Positions 9,267-18,722 are shown, counted from the first letter of the stretch. The stretch is 64,000 nucleotides of DNA from Natrarchaeobaculum aegyptiacum (GCF_002156705.1 NZ_CP019893.1:124001-188000), one strand, 5' to 3'. Translations and numbers: made by a program. Notes: generated from the letters alone by a model not told the origin.

Positions 9267-9680
9267 ATGGGCGGAACCTACCTCCTCGTGATCGACGTTC
9301 CGCGAGCAGTCAGCCTCGAGGTCGGTGCGCTCGGTGACGTGACGTTTCGGGCTGGTGTCTACGTCTACGTCGGGAGCGCGTTCGGGCCCGGCGGGTTCGC
9401 CCGCATCGACCGCCACCGCGAACTTGCACACGGCGAACGGGAGACGCGCCACTGGCACGTCGACTACCTGCTGGGTCACCCCGACACGACGCTCGAGGAC
9501 GCGATCACCTTCCCCGACGCCGACCGGGAGTGTGAACTCGCAGGCTCACTGCCCGGCGAGTCCGTCGACGGGTTCGGCGCGTCGGACTGTGACTGTCCGG
9601 CCCACTTGCTCGCGACGGCGTCGGCCGACGCGGTTCTCGAGGCGGCCGTCGACGCGGGTGGCCACCGAGTGACCGAGTAG
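9267..9680 (+). CDS. DUF123 / GIY-YIG-like protein
   Basis: This 137-residue protein matches the DUF123 family (PF01986). The N-terminal GGTYLLVIDVP and the following VYVYVGSAFGPGG segment correspond to the GIY and YIG motifs. RHWHVDYLL is the conserved His-rich motif, and CDCPAHLL near residue 110 is the C-terminal cysteine/histidine motif. Archaeal DUF123 proteins are predicted nucleases and sometimes occur fused to endonuclease III; here the domain stands alone. The open frame extends upstream to 9150, but ATG 9267 puts the conserved GGTYLL at the very N-terminus as in homologues. Confidence 0.85.
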   Translation: MGGTYLLVIDVPRAVSLEVGALGDVTFRAGVYVYVGSAFGPGGFARIDRHRELAHGERETRHWHVDYLLGHPDTTLEDAITFPDADRECELAGSLPGESVDGFGASDCDCPAHLLATASADAVLEAAVDAGGHRVTE

Positions 9681-9741
9681 CTCGAGACTCACGCCTGCAC
9701 CGACCCGATACGTTATCACGGACGGTTGCGATGTGGTACCT

Positions 9742-10335
9742 ATGTCCGATACCGATTCGACGCCGACGCTCGCAGACGACGCGATGATGCGGCTTCCCGT
9801 TCCGTCGTTCGAGGACCTCCCCGAGGACCTGCAGGATCGAATCGCAACAGAGACCGAGCGCAGTGGCTTCACGCCGAACGTGTTCGCCGCACTGGCGTAC
9901 AAGCCCGCTCACTTCCGCCCGTTTTTCGACTTCCACGACGCCATCGTCGACGAGAGCGCCCTTGAGCGTGAGGAAATCGAGATGATCGTCGTTGCGGTCT
10001 CCGGCGTCAACGACTGTTACTACTGTTCGGTCGCCCACGGCGCGCTCGTTCGCATCTACGCCGACGACCCACACCTCGCAGACCAGTTACTCGCCAGCCA
10101 CCGGATCGCCGACGTCGGGGCGGCCCACCGCGCGATGCTCGATCTGGCGGTGAAACTGACCGAAGAGCCGGCCGCCGTCGAGGAGGGCGACCTCGAACGG
10201 CTGCGCGAGGCCGGCTTCAGCGAGGAAGCGATCTGGGACATCGCTGTCGTGACGGCGTACTATAACATGAGTAATCGACTGGCCTCGTTCGCGGATATGC
10301 GGCCTAACGAGGAGTTTCACACGCTTGGCAGGTAG
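9742..10335 (+). CDS. AhpD-like peroxidase-related enzyme
   Basis: This 197-residue protein belongs to the carboxymuconolactone decarboxylase/AhpD superfamily. The redox motif is NDCYYCSVAHG near residue 95, with the two cysteines as C-x-x-C and the downstream His. The C-terminal half has the second helical repeat (DIAVVTAYYNMSNRLA). The pattern matches the uncharacterised peroxidase-related enzyme family, presumed to reduce peroxides with a thiol donor. The frame could start at GTG 9733, but ATG 9742 gives the usual N-terminus. No dedicated reductase gene is adjacent. Confidence 0.85.
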   Translation: MSDTDSTPTLADDAMMRLPVPSFEDLPEDLQDRIATETERSGFTPNVFAALAYKPAHFRPFFDFHDAIVDESALEREEIEMIVVAVSGVNDCYYCSVAHGALVRIYADDPHLADQLLASHRIADVGAAHRAMLDLAVKLTEEPAAVEEGDLERLREAGFSEEAIWDIAVVTAYYNMSNRLASFADMRPNEEFHTLGR

Positions 10336-10448
10336 TCCACGGACGGTGGCAGTTCTGTATCCGAACCTTCATCTCCGTCGTCGTCGAACGCTCACAGCGA
10401 GATGGTCGACAGCGTACCAACGCGCTGGTCACGTTCGATCTGGATTCG

Positions 10449-10751
10449 GTGGCAGACGACGATCCAGAGAGGGAGGATTCCGGAAACGTGGTGAGCGGGA
10501 AGACGAACGGATCCGAGAGACAGTCTTCAGGGAGCAACCCACGCCTCGATCGGCTGCTGGTTCTCGGACTGGTCGTCGGCGTCGGTGTGCTCGCGGTCGT
10601 CGCGGCAACCGGCGGCGACGACCCGCGAGCAGGGCGGTTACTCGTCGTCGCCCTGACCCCGCTCAACGGTGCGCTGGTTGCCTACGGTGTGGCACACACC
10701 CAAGAGCAATCGGATTCGAACGGCGACACGGCGTCGAGCGGGGAGGACTGA
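10449..10751 (+). CDS. Small haloarchaeal membrane protein, unknown function
   Basis: This 100-residue product has a hydrophilic, acidic N-terminus of about 33 residues, two hydrophobic helices (about residues 35-53 and 62-82) joined by a short GGDDPRAG loop, and a short acidic tail. I do not recognise a family. The start is a GTG. It ends 10 bp from the convergent glutamate synthase gene. The acidic composition and clear helix-loop-helix layout support a real gene, but the start is uncertain; a second GTG at 10491 is possible. Confidence 0.6.
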   Translation: MADDDPEREDSGNVVSGKTNGSERQSSGSNPRLDRLLVLGLVVGVGVLAVVAATGGDDPRAGRLLVVALTPLNGALVAYGVAHTQEQSDSNGDTASSGED

Positions 10752-10760
10752 CGACGGCGG

Positions 10761-13700
10761 TCAGTCGTCGCTCGCGGCGAAACTCGCTGACTCGACGTCT
10801 GCCTCGGTTCCGGGTGCTGCCGGCAGTTCGTTGCGCACGTCGTCGCTTCCCTCCTCGGTGATCGCCGTGTAGTAGGCCTCGGGCATCACCTTCACGAAGC
10901 ACTCGAGGGCGCGCTCCCACTCGTCGAGGAGCCGCTGGCCACGCTCGGAGCCGGTGTAGGCGACGTGGTTCTCGACGAGGCGACGCAGCATCTCCTCGTC
11001 TTTTTCTTCGAGTTCGTCCTCGATGGAGACCATCTCGGAGTTCGCACGGCGGGCGAACGTCTCGTCGGGATCGTAGACGTAGGCGACGCCGCCGGACATG
11101 CCCGCGGCGAAGTTCGTGCCCGTCTCGCCGAGTACGGCGACGACGCCGCCGGTCATGTACTCACAGCCGTGGTCGCCGACGCCCTCGACGACGGCCTTGG
11201 CGCCGGAGTTGCGGACGGCGAAGCGCTCGCCGGCGACGCCGTTGACGTAGAGTTCGCCGCCGGTCGCCCCGTAGAGGGCGACGTTGCCGATGGCGACGTT
11301 CTCGGTCGGGTCGTAGGCGGCCGTCTCGGGCGTCCGAACGGTGACCTTGCCACCCGAAAGGCCCTTGCCGACGTAGTCGTTCGCGCTGCCCTCTAGGTGC
11401 ATCGAGACGCCGCTGGCGAGGAACGCACCGAAGCTCTGGCCGGCGGTGCCCTCGAGGTCGACCGTGATGGTGTCCTCGGGGAGGCCGGGTTCGCCGTAGC
11501 GGCTGGTGATGCGATTCGAGAGCATCGCGCCGACGGTTCGGTCGACGTTCGTCACGTCTGCCGCCAGCGTCACGGGCTGGTGGTCCTCGATGGCGTCCGC
11601 AGCGGCCTCGATCAGGTCGCGGTCGAGCTGGGCCTCGAGTTCGTGGTCCTGTTCGCGGATCTTGCGCCGAACCTCGCTGCCGGGGTCGGCGAGCACTGCG
11701 GCGAGGTCGACCTGCCGGGCCTTGGGGTGGTCGACGTCGTCGCGCTGTGCCAGGACGTCGACCTGGCCGATCATCTCGTCGACGGTCGCGAAACCGAGTT
11801 CGGCCATGATCTCGCGCAGTTCCTGGGCGATGAACGTCATGTAGTTGATGACGTGGTCGGGTTCGCCGGGGAAGCGCTTGCGGAGGTCCTCACGCTGGGT
11901 GGCGACGCCGACCGGGCAGGTGTTCTTGTGACACTGCCGGGCCATCACGCAGCCCTCGGCGACGAGGCTCGCGGTGCCGAAGATGTACTCCTCGGCACCG
12001 AGGAGGGCGGCGACGGCCACGTCGCGGCCGGTCTTCAGCCCGCCGTCGGTCGAGACGCGGATGCGGTCGCGCAGACCGGTCTGACAGAGCATCTGGTTGG
12101 CCTCGGCGAGACCGAGTTCCCACGGGAGACCGGCGTGTTTGATCGAGGTGCGGGGCGAGGCGCCGGTGCCGCCGGAGTGACCCGAGATGTGGACCACGTC
12201 GGCGTTGGCCTTCGCGACGCCGGCGGCGATCGTGCCGATGCCGGCCTCGGAGACGAGTTTGACGTTGATGTCGGCGTCCTCGTTTGCCGCCTTCAGGTCG
12301 AAGATCAGCTGTTTGAGGTCCTCGATCGAGTAGATGTCGTGCAGCGGCGGCGGCGAGATGAGCCCCACGCCGGGCGTGGACTTGCGCACGTGGGCGATCA
12401 TCTCGTTGACCTTCGAGCCGGGGAGGTGGCCCCCCTCACCGGGCTTGCTGCCCTGTGCCATCTTGATCTGCAGTTCGTCGGCACTCGAGAGGTACGTCGA
12501 GGTGACGCCGAATCGGCCCGAGGCGACCTGCTTGACGTTACATTCGCGCTCGGTACCGAAGCGTTCCGGCGGTTCACCACCCTCGCCGGAGTTGGACTTG
12601 CCGCCGATGCGGTTCATCGCGATCGAGTTCGTCTCGTGGGCCTCCGGCGAGAGGCTTCCGAGACTCATTGCAGCCGTCGAGAACCGTTCGACGAGGTCCT
12701 CGACCGGTTCGACCTCCTCGAGCGGGATCGACTCCCGGTCAGAATCGAACTCGAGCAGTCCGCGAAGCGTCTGGAGGGACTCCTGCTGGTCGTTGATGAG
12801 TTCGGCGAACTCCTGGTAGCGGTCGTAGTCGCCCGATCGAACCGCCTGCTGGAGCGCGCCGACGGTCTCGGGGTTCCAGTGGTGGGAGATTCCCTCTTTG
12901 CGGTGGTTGAACTCGCCGGTGCGCTCGAGGGCCGATTCGTCCTCGGCGAATGCGGTCTCGTGGCGCTCGCGGACGTCGGCTTCGATCTCGGCGAGGCCGA
13001 TGCCTTCGGTCCGGTTCTCGGTGCCCTCGAAGTACTCGGCGACGAGGTTCGAATCGAGGCCGACGGCCTCGAAGATCTGGGCCCCCTGGTAGCTCTCGAC
13101 CGTCGAGATGCCCATCTTGGCCATGATCTTCAGCAGGCCGTCCTCGAGTGCGCCGACGTAGGCGTCGACGGCGACCTGCGTGTCGGCGCCGTCCGGGCCG
13201 GCAGTGAGGTCCTCGATGGTCTGGTAGGCGAGGTACGGGTTGACCGCGCCCGCACCGTAGCCGACGAGGGTCGCAATGTGGTGGACCGTCCGCGGGTCGG
13301 CGGATTCGACGACGAGGCCGACGTGGTTCCGAAGGCCGTTTCGGACGAGGTGATGGTGAACGGCACCGGTCGCGAGCAGGCTCGGAATCGCCACGCGCTC
13401 CGGGCCAGTGTTCCGGTCGGAGAGGACGATCACGTCGTGACCGCCCGCCTCGATGGCCTCGACGACGTCCTCGCGAACGCGCTCGATGGCCTCTTCGAGA
13501 TCCGGCCCGGGCTCGTCGCTCGTCGGCTCGTAGGTGACGTCGATCGTCGCAGCCGTGATCCCGTTTGCGGTACAGTCGCGGATCGACTCGAGTTCGGCGT
13601 CGGTGAGCACCGGCGAGTCGAGGACGAGCTGGCGGGCATGTGCCGGTGACTCGTCGAGCAGGTTGCGCTGGAAACCCAGCCGGCTCTCGAGGCTGGTGAC

Positions 13701-15314
13701 CAGTTCCTCGCGGATGTAGTCGAGTGGCGGGTTCGTCACCTGCGCGAACAGCTGTTTGAAGTACGAAAACAGCGGACGGTTGTACTCCGTCAGGACCGAC
13801 AGTGGCGTGTCGTCGCCCATCGAGCCGACCGGGTCCTTGCCCTTCGTGACCATCGGCTCGATCATGTTCTCGAGTTCGTCGTGAGTGTAGCCGAACGCTG
13901 CCTGGTGGTCTCGCAGGTCGTCGACGGCGTGCTGTGGCGAACTGTCGGCAGTCGTCCGGACGTCGTCGAGATGAACCTGTTCCTGCTCGACCCACTCGCC
14001 GTAACGGTCGTCGGTGAGGTCCTCGAAGACCTCCTCGTCGGGGACGACGCGCCCTTCTTCGGGATCGGCGAGGAACAGCTGACCGGGCTGGAGACGACCG
14101 CGTTCGTCGATCTCCTCGGGTGCCAGCTCGAGCGCGCCGGCCTCGCTGGCGACGATCAGTCGGTTGTCGGTCGTCACGTCGTACCGGCAGGGCCGGAGGC
14201 CGTTACGGTCGAGGACCGCCCCGACGCGCTCGCCGTCGGTCGCCGCGACGAGGGCAGGGCCGTCCCACGGTTCGACCAGCGAGGCGTGGAAGTCGTACCA
14301 GTCCTTGCGATCTGGGTCCATCTCCTCGTCGCCACGCCAGGCCTCGGGGACGAGCATCCGGAGGGCGTGCTCGAGGTCGCGTCCGCCCTGCATGAGAAGT
14401 TCGAGAGCGTTGTCGACACTCGCGGTGTCGGACTGGTCGGGATCGTCGATGATCGGTTTGACGGCCTCGAGATCTTCCAGGACCTCGCTCTCGATGTCCG
14501 TCTCGCGGGCGCGCATCCAGTTGATGTTGCCCTGAATGGTGTTGAACTCGCCGTTGTGGATGATGTTCCGGTACGGGTGGGCGAGGTGCCAGGCACCGAG
14601 GGTGTTCGTCGAGAAGCGCTCGTGGACCATCGCGAAGGTGGATTCGACGCGCTCGTCGGTGAGGTCGGGGTAGTATGAGGGTACCTGTTCGCCCTTGAGC
14701 AGGCCCTTGTAGACGATCGTCTTCGAGTCGAGCGAACAGACGTAGAAGCGCTCGCTGTTTTCGATGGCGGCCTCTTCGACCGAGTTCTCGAGGGCGCGTC
14801 GGGCGACGTAGAGACGTCGATCGAACGCGTCATCGGAGACGTCGTCCTCGGGTGTGACGAGGACCTGCCAGACGTCGGGTTCTGCGTCCACCGCAGTCTG
14901 GCCGAGCGAATCGTTGTTCGTCGGAACGTCGCGCCACTCGAGGGCAGTCAGATCGTAGCGTGCGAGGGTCTCCTCGGCGAGTGCGACGAGCGCCTCGCGT
15001 GCAGCGTCGTCCTGCGGGAAGAAGATCGAACCAACTGCGTAGGTCTCGGGGAGTTCGGCGTCGAAGACGTCCCCGATAAACGAGTGAGGGAGCTGCAGCA
15101 AGATGCCGGCGCCGTCGCCGGTGTCTTTCTCCGCACCGGTCGTTCCCCGATGCTCCAGGTTCTCGAGTAGTTCCAGACCGTCGGCGACGACGTCGTGGCC
15201 TCCTGCTCCGTCGAGGTCCATGACGACGCCGACACCGCAGTTCGACCGTTCGTCCGCCGGGTCGGCGAGACCCTGCGACCGACCGGTGGATGAGGCTCCG
15301 TGTGGCTGTGGCAT
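10761..15314 (-). CDS. gltB: Glutamate synthase large subunit (GOGAT)
   Basis: This 1517-residue protein has the full GltB architecture. A class II glutamine amidotransferase domain begins with the nucleophile Cys in NCGVGVV (about residue 28), after a short propeptide. A central domain follows, then the FMN-binding synthase domain containing CNVKQVASGRFGV and the SGHSGGTGASP loop near residue 970. The [3Fe-4S] cluster motif is CHKNTCPVG, and the GxGxG beta-helix domain forms the C-terminus. The enzyme moves the amide of glutamine to 2-oxoglutarate to make two glutamates. No small subunit gene (gltD) is next to it, so ferredoxin is the likely electron donor. ATG 15314 is preferred to GTG 15320. 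Confidence 0.96.
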   Translation of the reverse strand: MPQPHGASSTGRSQGLADPADERSNCGVGVVMDLDGAGGHDVVADGLELLENLEHRGTTGAEKDTGDGAGILLQLPHSFIGDVFDAELPETYAVGSIFFPQDDAAREALVALAEETLARYDLTALEWRDVPTNNDSLGQTAVDAEPDVWQVLVTPEDDVSDDAFDRRLYVARRALENSVEEAAIENSERFYVCSLDSKTIVYKGLLKGEQVPSYYPDLTDERVESTFAMVHERFSTNTLGAWHLAHPYRNIIHNGEFNTIQGNINWMRARETDIESEVLEDLEAVKPIIDDPDQSDTASVDNALELLMQGGRDLEHALRMLVPEAWRGDEEMDPDRKDWYDFHASLVEPWDGPALVAATDGERVGAVLDRNGLRPCRYDVTTDNRLIVASEAGALELAPEEIDERGRLQPGQLFLADPEEGRVVPDEEVFEDLTDDRYGEWVEQEQVHLDDVRTTADSSPQHAVDDLRDHQAAFGYTHDELENMIEPMVTKGKDPVGSMGDDTPLSVLTEYNRPLFSYFKQLFAQVTNPPLDYIREELVTSLESRLGFQRNLLDESPAHARQLVLDSPVLTDAELESIRDCTANGITAATIDVTYEPTSDEPGPDLEEAIERVREDVVEAIEAGGHDVIVLSDRNTGPERVAIPSLLATGAVHHHLVRNGLRNHVGLVVESADPRTVHHIATLVGYGAGAVNPYLAYQTIEDLTAGPDGADTQVAVDAYVGALEDGLLKIMAKMGISTVESYQGAQIFEAVGLDSNLVAEYFEGTENRTEGIGLAEIEADVRERHETAFAEDESALERTGEFNHRKEGISHHWNPETVGALQQAVRSGDYDRYQEFAELINDQQESLQTLRGLLEFDSDRESIPLEEVEPVEDLVERFSTAAMSLGSLSPEAHETNSIAMNRIGGKSNSGEGGEPPERFGTERECNVKQVASGRFGVTSTYLSSADELQIKMAQGSKPGEGGHLPGSKVNEMIAHVRKSTPGVGLISPPPLHDIYSIEDLKQLIFDLKAANEDADINVKLVSEAGIGTIAAGVAKANADVVHISGHSGGTGASPRTSIKHAGLPWELGLAEANQMLCQTGLRDRIRVSTDGGLKTGRDVAVAALLGAEEYIFGTASLVAEGCVMARQCHKNTCPVGVATQREDLRKRFPGEPDHVINYMTFIAQELREIMAELGFATVDEMIGQVDVLAQRDDVDHPKARQVDLAAVLADPGSEVRRKIREQDHELEAQLDRDLIEAAADAIEDHQPVTLAADVTNVDRTVGAMLSNRITSRYGEPGLPEDTITVDLEGTAGQSFGAFLASGVSMHLEGSANDYVGKGLSGGKVTVRTPETAAYDPTENVAIGNVALYGATGGELYVNGVAGERFAVRNSGAKAVVEGVGDHGCEYMTGGVVAVLGETGTNFAAGMSGGVAYVYDPDETFARRANSEMVSIEDELEEKDEEMLRRLVENHVAYTGSERGQRLLDEWERALECFVKVMPEAYYTAITEEGSDDVRNELPAAPGTEADVESASFAASDD

Positions 15315-15423
15315 ACACACTTCTTGTGGGAACTGGTATATGAGGCTGACCCATAATGACTAAGTGTATTATGTACACATATAATTAGATATAAGGCGTA
15401 AAAGTTCGCCGAGTTTGGCCCGG

Positions 15424-15438
15424 ATTTGCGTTGCAAAT
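15424..15438. promoter_or_regulatory. Palindrome ATTTGC-GTT-GCAAAT upstream of gltB
   Basis: This is a perfect 6-bp inverted repeat with a 3-base centre, about 110 bp upstream of the gltB start in an AT-rich segment. It has the size of a dimeric regulator site. No regulator can be assigned. Confidence 0.4.
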
Positions 15439-15471
15439 GTCCATGATGTTTCCAAATACTAAATACTGGAT

Positions 15472-15483
15472 GGACGATCGTCC
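15472..15483. promoter_or_regulatory. 12-bp perfect palindrome GGACGATCGTCC upstream of gltB
   Basis: This uninterrupted self-complementary 12-mer lies 158 bp upstream of the gltB start and 34 bases from the ATTTGC palindrome. It could be an operator, or chance in GC-rich DNA. Confidence 0.3.
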
Positions 15484-15921
15484 ACCGGCAAATTTTGGAG
15501 ATCGAATGTCATTTCGAAGACACAATTCGGCCAGCCCGACTCGTTCAACCCGAGTGGACAGTCTGCCAGCAGGCACGGACAGTTCGATCGGTCGTCCGGG
15601 TAGCACTCTCGGTGCCACCAGTCTGGCCGTCACCACTCGATAACTCGACTCACCGAACCCGTCGCTGGCGCTCGAGCACCTGAGACGAAAGCAAATGTCA
15701 GAGGCACGTAGTGTCCACCCCGGCAGAGTGAACACCACGGGATATTATTACGCGGTACCCGATAAGCAACCTTGGGTTAAACGATTAGGTTAGTGTGTGG
15801 CTCACACGCATTCCGTTTCGCGATCGATGCTCCCTCGAGGAGGGAATCGACGGGACTGCGTCGACCGAATAATCAGCTATCGCGACCGTAGACTTCGCTC
15901 GCGAACTTGTATGCGAAGAAG

Positions 15922-15996
15922 TGCTCCGACAGGGATTCGAACCCTGGTCATTGCCGTGAGAGGGCAATATGATTGGCCGGACTACACCATCGGAGC
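15922..15996 (-). tRNA. tRNA-Glu (anticodon CTC)
   Basis: Read on the minus strand, the 75-nt sequence folds into a tRNA. The 7-bp acceptor stem is GCTCCGA/TCGGAGC with discriminator A. The anticodon stem TTGCC/GGCAA encloses the loop CTCTCAC, giving anticodon CTC (reads GAG). The T arm is CAGGG-TTCGAAT-CCCTG. CCA is not encoded. A short hairpin (CTTCGC/GCGAAG) follows directly after the 3' end. Confidence 0.96.
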
Positions 15997-16077
15997 AGTC
16001 GTCTGCATTCGTTCGTTACGCGGGTCGATGTTTAAGGATTCCGTTTCGAGTTGCGATTGCGGTGTCGTAGCACGGGT

Positions 16078-17355
16078 TTACTCCTCGAACGGGGACCTGG
16101 TTGCCTCGGGTTCGAACCCCTCGAGGCTGATGATGTTCTCCCGGCCGACCCGAAGTTTGCTGATGGTGCCGTCGTCTTCCATGTCCGAGAGGAGCATGCT
16201 CACCTTCGATTTCGACCAGCCAGTTTCCTCGACGATGTTGACCTGTTTCATCCGTCCGCCGTTGTCCTTGATCAGCGAGACGACGCGGTCTTCGTCCGAC
16301 AGGAGTTCGTCGTCGGGGAGTGGCCCGCCCGGGGACCCGCTGGCTCTCTCGGGGACCGGATCGGTATCGCCCCTGCCGTCGGCGTCGTGGTTCGACGACC
16401 TGCTGGACTCTGAACCGAGGTCGGCGGTCGAACTCGTGTTTCGATCAGGGCCGGGGCCCACCTCCGGATCCCGTTGATCCTCCACGATTACGTCTCGATA
16501 TCGATACCAGACGGCTCCGAGCACCAGTCCGACCGCGAGGACGATGGCGGCGACGACCGGCCAGGATACGACGCCGTCCTCGAGCGTTCCATTTGCGGAG
16601 ACGGACGGAACGCCGATCGACGAGTCGGGTTCCGATCGCTCGAGGACGACGTACGGGTGGCCGTCGAGGAACTCCTGCTCGCCACTCCACTGGACCGAGT
16701 CGGCGTCCTCGAGAGACTGGCCGACGTACGATGGATCGGGTTCGGCGTGCTGGAACGCGAGTCCGTCGCCGGCCGTGATGACGATCGACTGTCGGTCGGT
16801 GAGGTAGATGTTCTCGAAGACGTCGCTGACGACGATCCGATCGTTCTCGTCGTCGATTTCGGCGAACCCGTGCCACGTAAACGACATTTCGACGACGCCC
16901 ATGGGGTTGAACTGTCGTTCGACCGAGGCAGACCGGTTGAAGTTGGTCGCCTCCATCTCCCGCTCTTCGGAGACGCCGTCGGTTCGGTCGACCATCGCGT
17001 GTGCCTGCTCGGTAAACTGGACGTACATCCCGGTTTCTTCCTCCTCGAACGTCTCTGCGAACGACTCGAAGTGGTCGCGCTCGTCCCCGTTCTCGTCCGG
17101 CTCGAGTCGTTGTTCGTATCGGAACGTCCACGTGGCACTGCCGTTCTCGTGGACGGTAATCTCGAACGAGGTCGTATCGAAGTCACCGGCGTCGATCTCG
17201 TTCGGCGTCGACCACGACGGCGAGGCCTGAACTGGGGTCGACGATGCCGCAGGAGAGACCCCCTCGTCTGCACCGACCGTGCCTGCCATCCCCGACCCGA
17301 CGAGCCCGACACTGAGCAGGAGGACGACGAAGACGACAGAAAGCGGCCGGGTCAT
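16078..17355 (-). CDS. Membrane-anchored winged-helix regulator with extracellular domain (DUF7345/DUF7343-like)
   Basis: This 425-residue protein starts with a signal peptide (hydrophobic residues about 5-24). It continues with an acidic extracellular domain of about 230 residues, a single transmembrane helix (about residues 267-287), a polar S/D-rich linker, and a C-terminal winged-helix domain (about residues 345-415; VSLIKDNGGRMKQVNI, then WSKSKVSMLLSDMEDDG). The order implies that an external or envelope signal is sensed outside and a DNA-binding domain is held at the inner membrane face. The family resembles haloarchaeal proteins annotated as DUF7345 plus DUF7343; that naming is from memory. 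It stands alone between tRNA-Glu and a divergent hydrolase gene, and its target is unknown. Confidence 0.8.
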   Translation of the reverse strand: MTRPLSVVFVVLLLSVGLVGSGMAGTVGADEGVSPAASSTPVQASPSWSTPNEIDAGDFDTTSFEITVHENGSATWTFRYEQRLEPDENGDERDHFESFAETFEEEETGMYVQFTEQAHAMVDRTDGVSEEREMEATNFNRSASVERQFNPMGVVEMSFTWHGFAEIDDENDRIVVSDVFENIYLTDRQSIVITAGDGLAFQHAEPDPSYVGQSLEDADSVQWSGEQEFLDGHPYVVLERSEPDSSIGVPSVSANGTLEDGVVSWPVVAAIVLAVGLVLGAVWYRYRDVIVEDQRDPEVGPGPDRNTSSTADLGSESSRSSNHDADGRGDTDPVPERASGSPGGPLPDDELLSDEDRVVSLIKDNGGRMKQVNIVEETGWSKSKVSMLLSDMEDDGTISKLRVGRENIISLEGFEPEATRSPFEE

Positions 17356-17475
17356 TCGTCCGAGTAGTACGTGCCGGAGCTAAAAATCCTTGTGAATACG
17401 GTAGTGGCAGGTGACGATCCGACCGCGTCAGGTCGTGTCGATACGCACAAACCCCTCGATAGCGAACGCCTCGCC

Positions 17476-18054
17476 ATGGTCGATAATCTCGCGCAGGGCG
17501 TCCGCGCGTTCACCAGTAACGTCTTCCTCGTCGATGGCGAGCGAACTGTCCTCGTCGACCCGGGTGCGAACTTCGACGTCGTCAGCCCGATCCGTGAGCG
17601 CGTCGGTAACCTCGACGCCGTCGTCCTCACCCACACCCACCGGGACCACGTGGGAAACCTCGAGTCCGTCGTCGAGGCGTTCGACGTCGACGTCTGGGGC
17701 TTCGACGACTCGCTCGACGGCGTCGATCACGGCATCGAAGACGAGGATCGGATCCAGCTCGGCGACGACGAGTACGTCGCTCTCCACACGCCGGGCCACA
17801 AAAACGACCACCTCTGCTTTTATGCAGAGCAACCGGAGATCCTCTTCGCCGGTGACCTCGTCTTCCAGAACGGGAGTTTCGGTCGAACGGATCTCCCCGA
17901 GGGCGACCGCCAGACGCTGGTCGAGAGCATCGACCGGGTGCTCGAGTGGATCTCACCGGATCTCGCGGAACTGCACACGGGACACGGCCCGAGCGTCGTG
18001 AATCAACCCTACGACCACGTGGAACTCGCGAGTCGGATGGCTCGGCAGGCCTGA
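17476..18054 (+). CDS. MBL-fold metallohydrolase
   Basis: This 192-residue protein belongs to the metallo-beta-lactamase fold. The metal motif is THTHRDHVGN (residues about 55-64), followed by His in TPGHKNDH, Asp in FAGDLVF and a C-terminal LHTGHGP. The short, single-domain layout resembles the glyoxalase II-like group. Substrate and pathway are not visible from the context. The frame is open upstream to 17371, but ATG 17476 gives the typical N-terminus, with the first beta strand (VFLVDGERTVLVDPG) starting near residue 16. Confidence 0.85.
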   Translation: MVDNLAQGVRAFTSNVFLVDGERTVLVDPGANFDVVSPIRERVGNLDAVVLTHTHRDHVGNLESVVEAFDVDVWGFDDSLDGVDHGIEDEDRIQLGDDEYVALHTPGHKNDHLCFYAEQPEILFAGDLVFQNGSFGRTDLPEGDRQTLVESIDRVLEWISPDLAELHTGHGPSVVNQPYDHVELASRMARQA

Positions 18055-18128
18055 ACGCTCGATCGGGCTGGTCCGATCGGCGAACAGCCTGTTTCCCTCG
18101 CTTCTGTGCTCGATCCAACCCGGATCGA

Positions 18129-18398
18129 CTACTCTTCTTTCAACCCGTAGTACCCCGGCTCTTCGTCGCTGCGCGGCTCCGCGACCACGAGATCGTCCGC
18201 GTTCGTCATGATCCACGGAATCGCCCAGTCGAGCAGGATGTCCTCTGTCTCGGCCTCGAGTTCGGCCTCCGGCTCCAGCCCCTGCAAGAGCCGCGCGATC
18301 TCGTAGACGGTGTACATCTGGTCGGCCTCGAGCAACTCCGCTGGTGTGTAGAAGTCACACGGTGGGAGCCGATCGAACTCGGATTTCGGAACTGGCAT
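18129..18398 (-). CDS. DUF5827 family protein
   Basis: This 89-residue acidic protein matches the small haloarchaeal family I recall as DUF5827. It begins PVPKSEFDRLPPCDFYTP and has a conserved VYEIARLLQGLEP helix and a C-terminal DEEPGYYGL. There is no membrane segment or catalytic motif. Function is unknown. The gene is convergent with the MBL hydrolase gene. Confidence 0.8.
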   Translation of the reverse strand: MPVPKSEFDRLPPCDFYTPAELLEADQMYTVYEIARLLQGLEPEAELEAETEDILLDWAIPWIMTNADDLVVAEPRSDEEPGYYGLKEE

Positions 18399-18722
18399 CT
18401 ATCTGGTGCTAGCGCGCGCTACGTTCTAAACGGTTCGTTCCGCACTCGTTCCCGACTCGAGCGACATGCTCTGTTCGAGGCAGACTGGACACACAGTTGT
18501 GCGTGTGGACAGCCCCGTGGTGGTTAGTTGTCACCCCCTGATCCTCGTCGGTCACCAACTGATCTCGAGGGGTGTACGTTTCTCGTCGGTCTGATATCGG
18601 AAAAAGGGGTGGGGCAGATTTGAACCACGGTCGCAGCGAAGCTGCTCCCTGATTCAAATCTCCCGACAACAATTTCTGACGAACGGTCTCCTCACTCCGT
18701 TCGTCGTTGTGTTCGTCAGAAA
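18399..18722. other. Non-coding stretch behind tRNA-Val
   Basis: I see no gene in these 324 bases. The 18608-18722 part holds inverted repeats and a second copy of the tRNA 3' end (see separate entries). An open minus-strand frame at 18409-18759 merely runs across the tRNA and these repeats. A T-run (T5 on the minus strand, 18603-18607) follows the tRNA-like copy and may act as a terminator. Confidence 0.6.
18608..18628 (-). repeat. Partial copy of the tRNA-Val 3' end
   Basis: On the minus strand, GGTTCAAATCTGCCCCACCCC repeats the T-loop/3'-acceptor part of the tRNA-Val gene (AGTTCAAATCTGCCCCAACCC), about 95 bases downstream of the real 3' end. It is in the same orientation and followed by a T-run. 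It looks like an attachment-site remnant or a tRNA-derived element. Confidence 0.75.

Larger units (their letters stand above)
15315..15921. other. Intergenic region upstream of gltB
   Basis: I see no gene in these 607 bases. The part next to gltB (15350-15480) is AT-rich compared with its surroundings and contains several TATA-like stretches and short palindromes, so it is the likely gltB control region. The part nearer the tRNA-Glu gene shows no protein-like frame. Confidence 0.7.

Noticed and set aside
11397-13649. 750-codon open frame on the plus strand
   Set aside because: It is antisense to gltB, whose motifs and length are unambiguous; long antisense frames are common in high-GC DNA.
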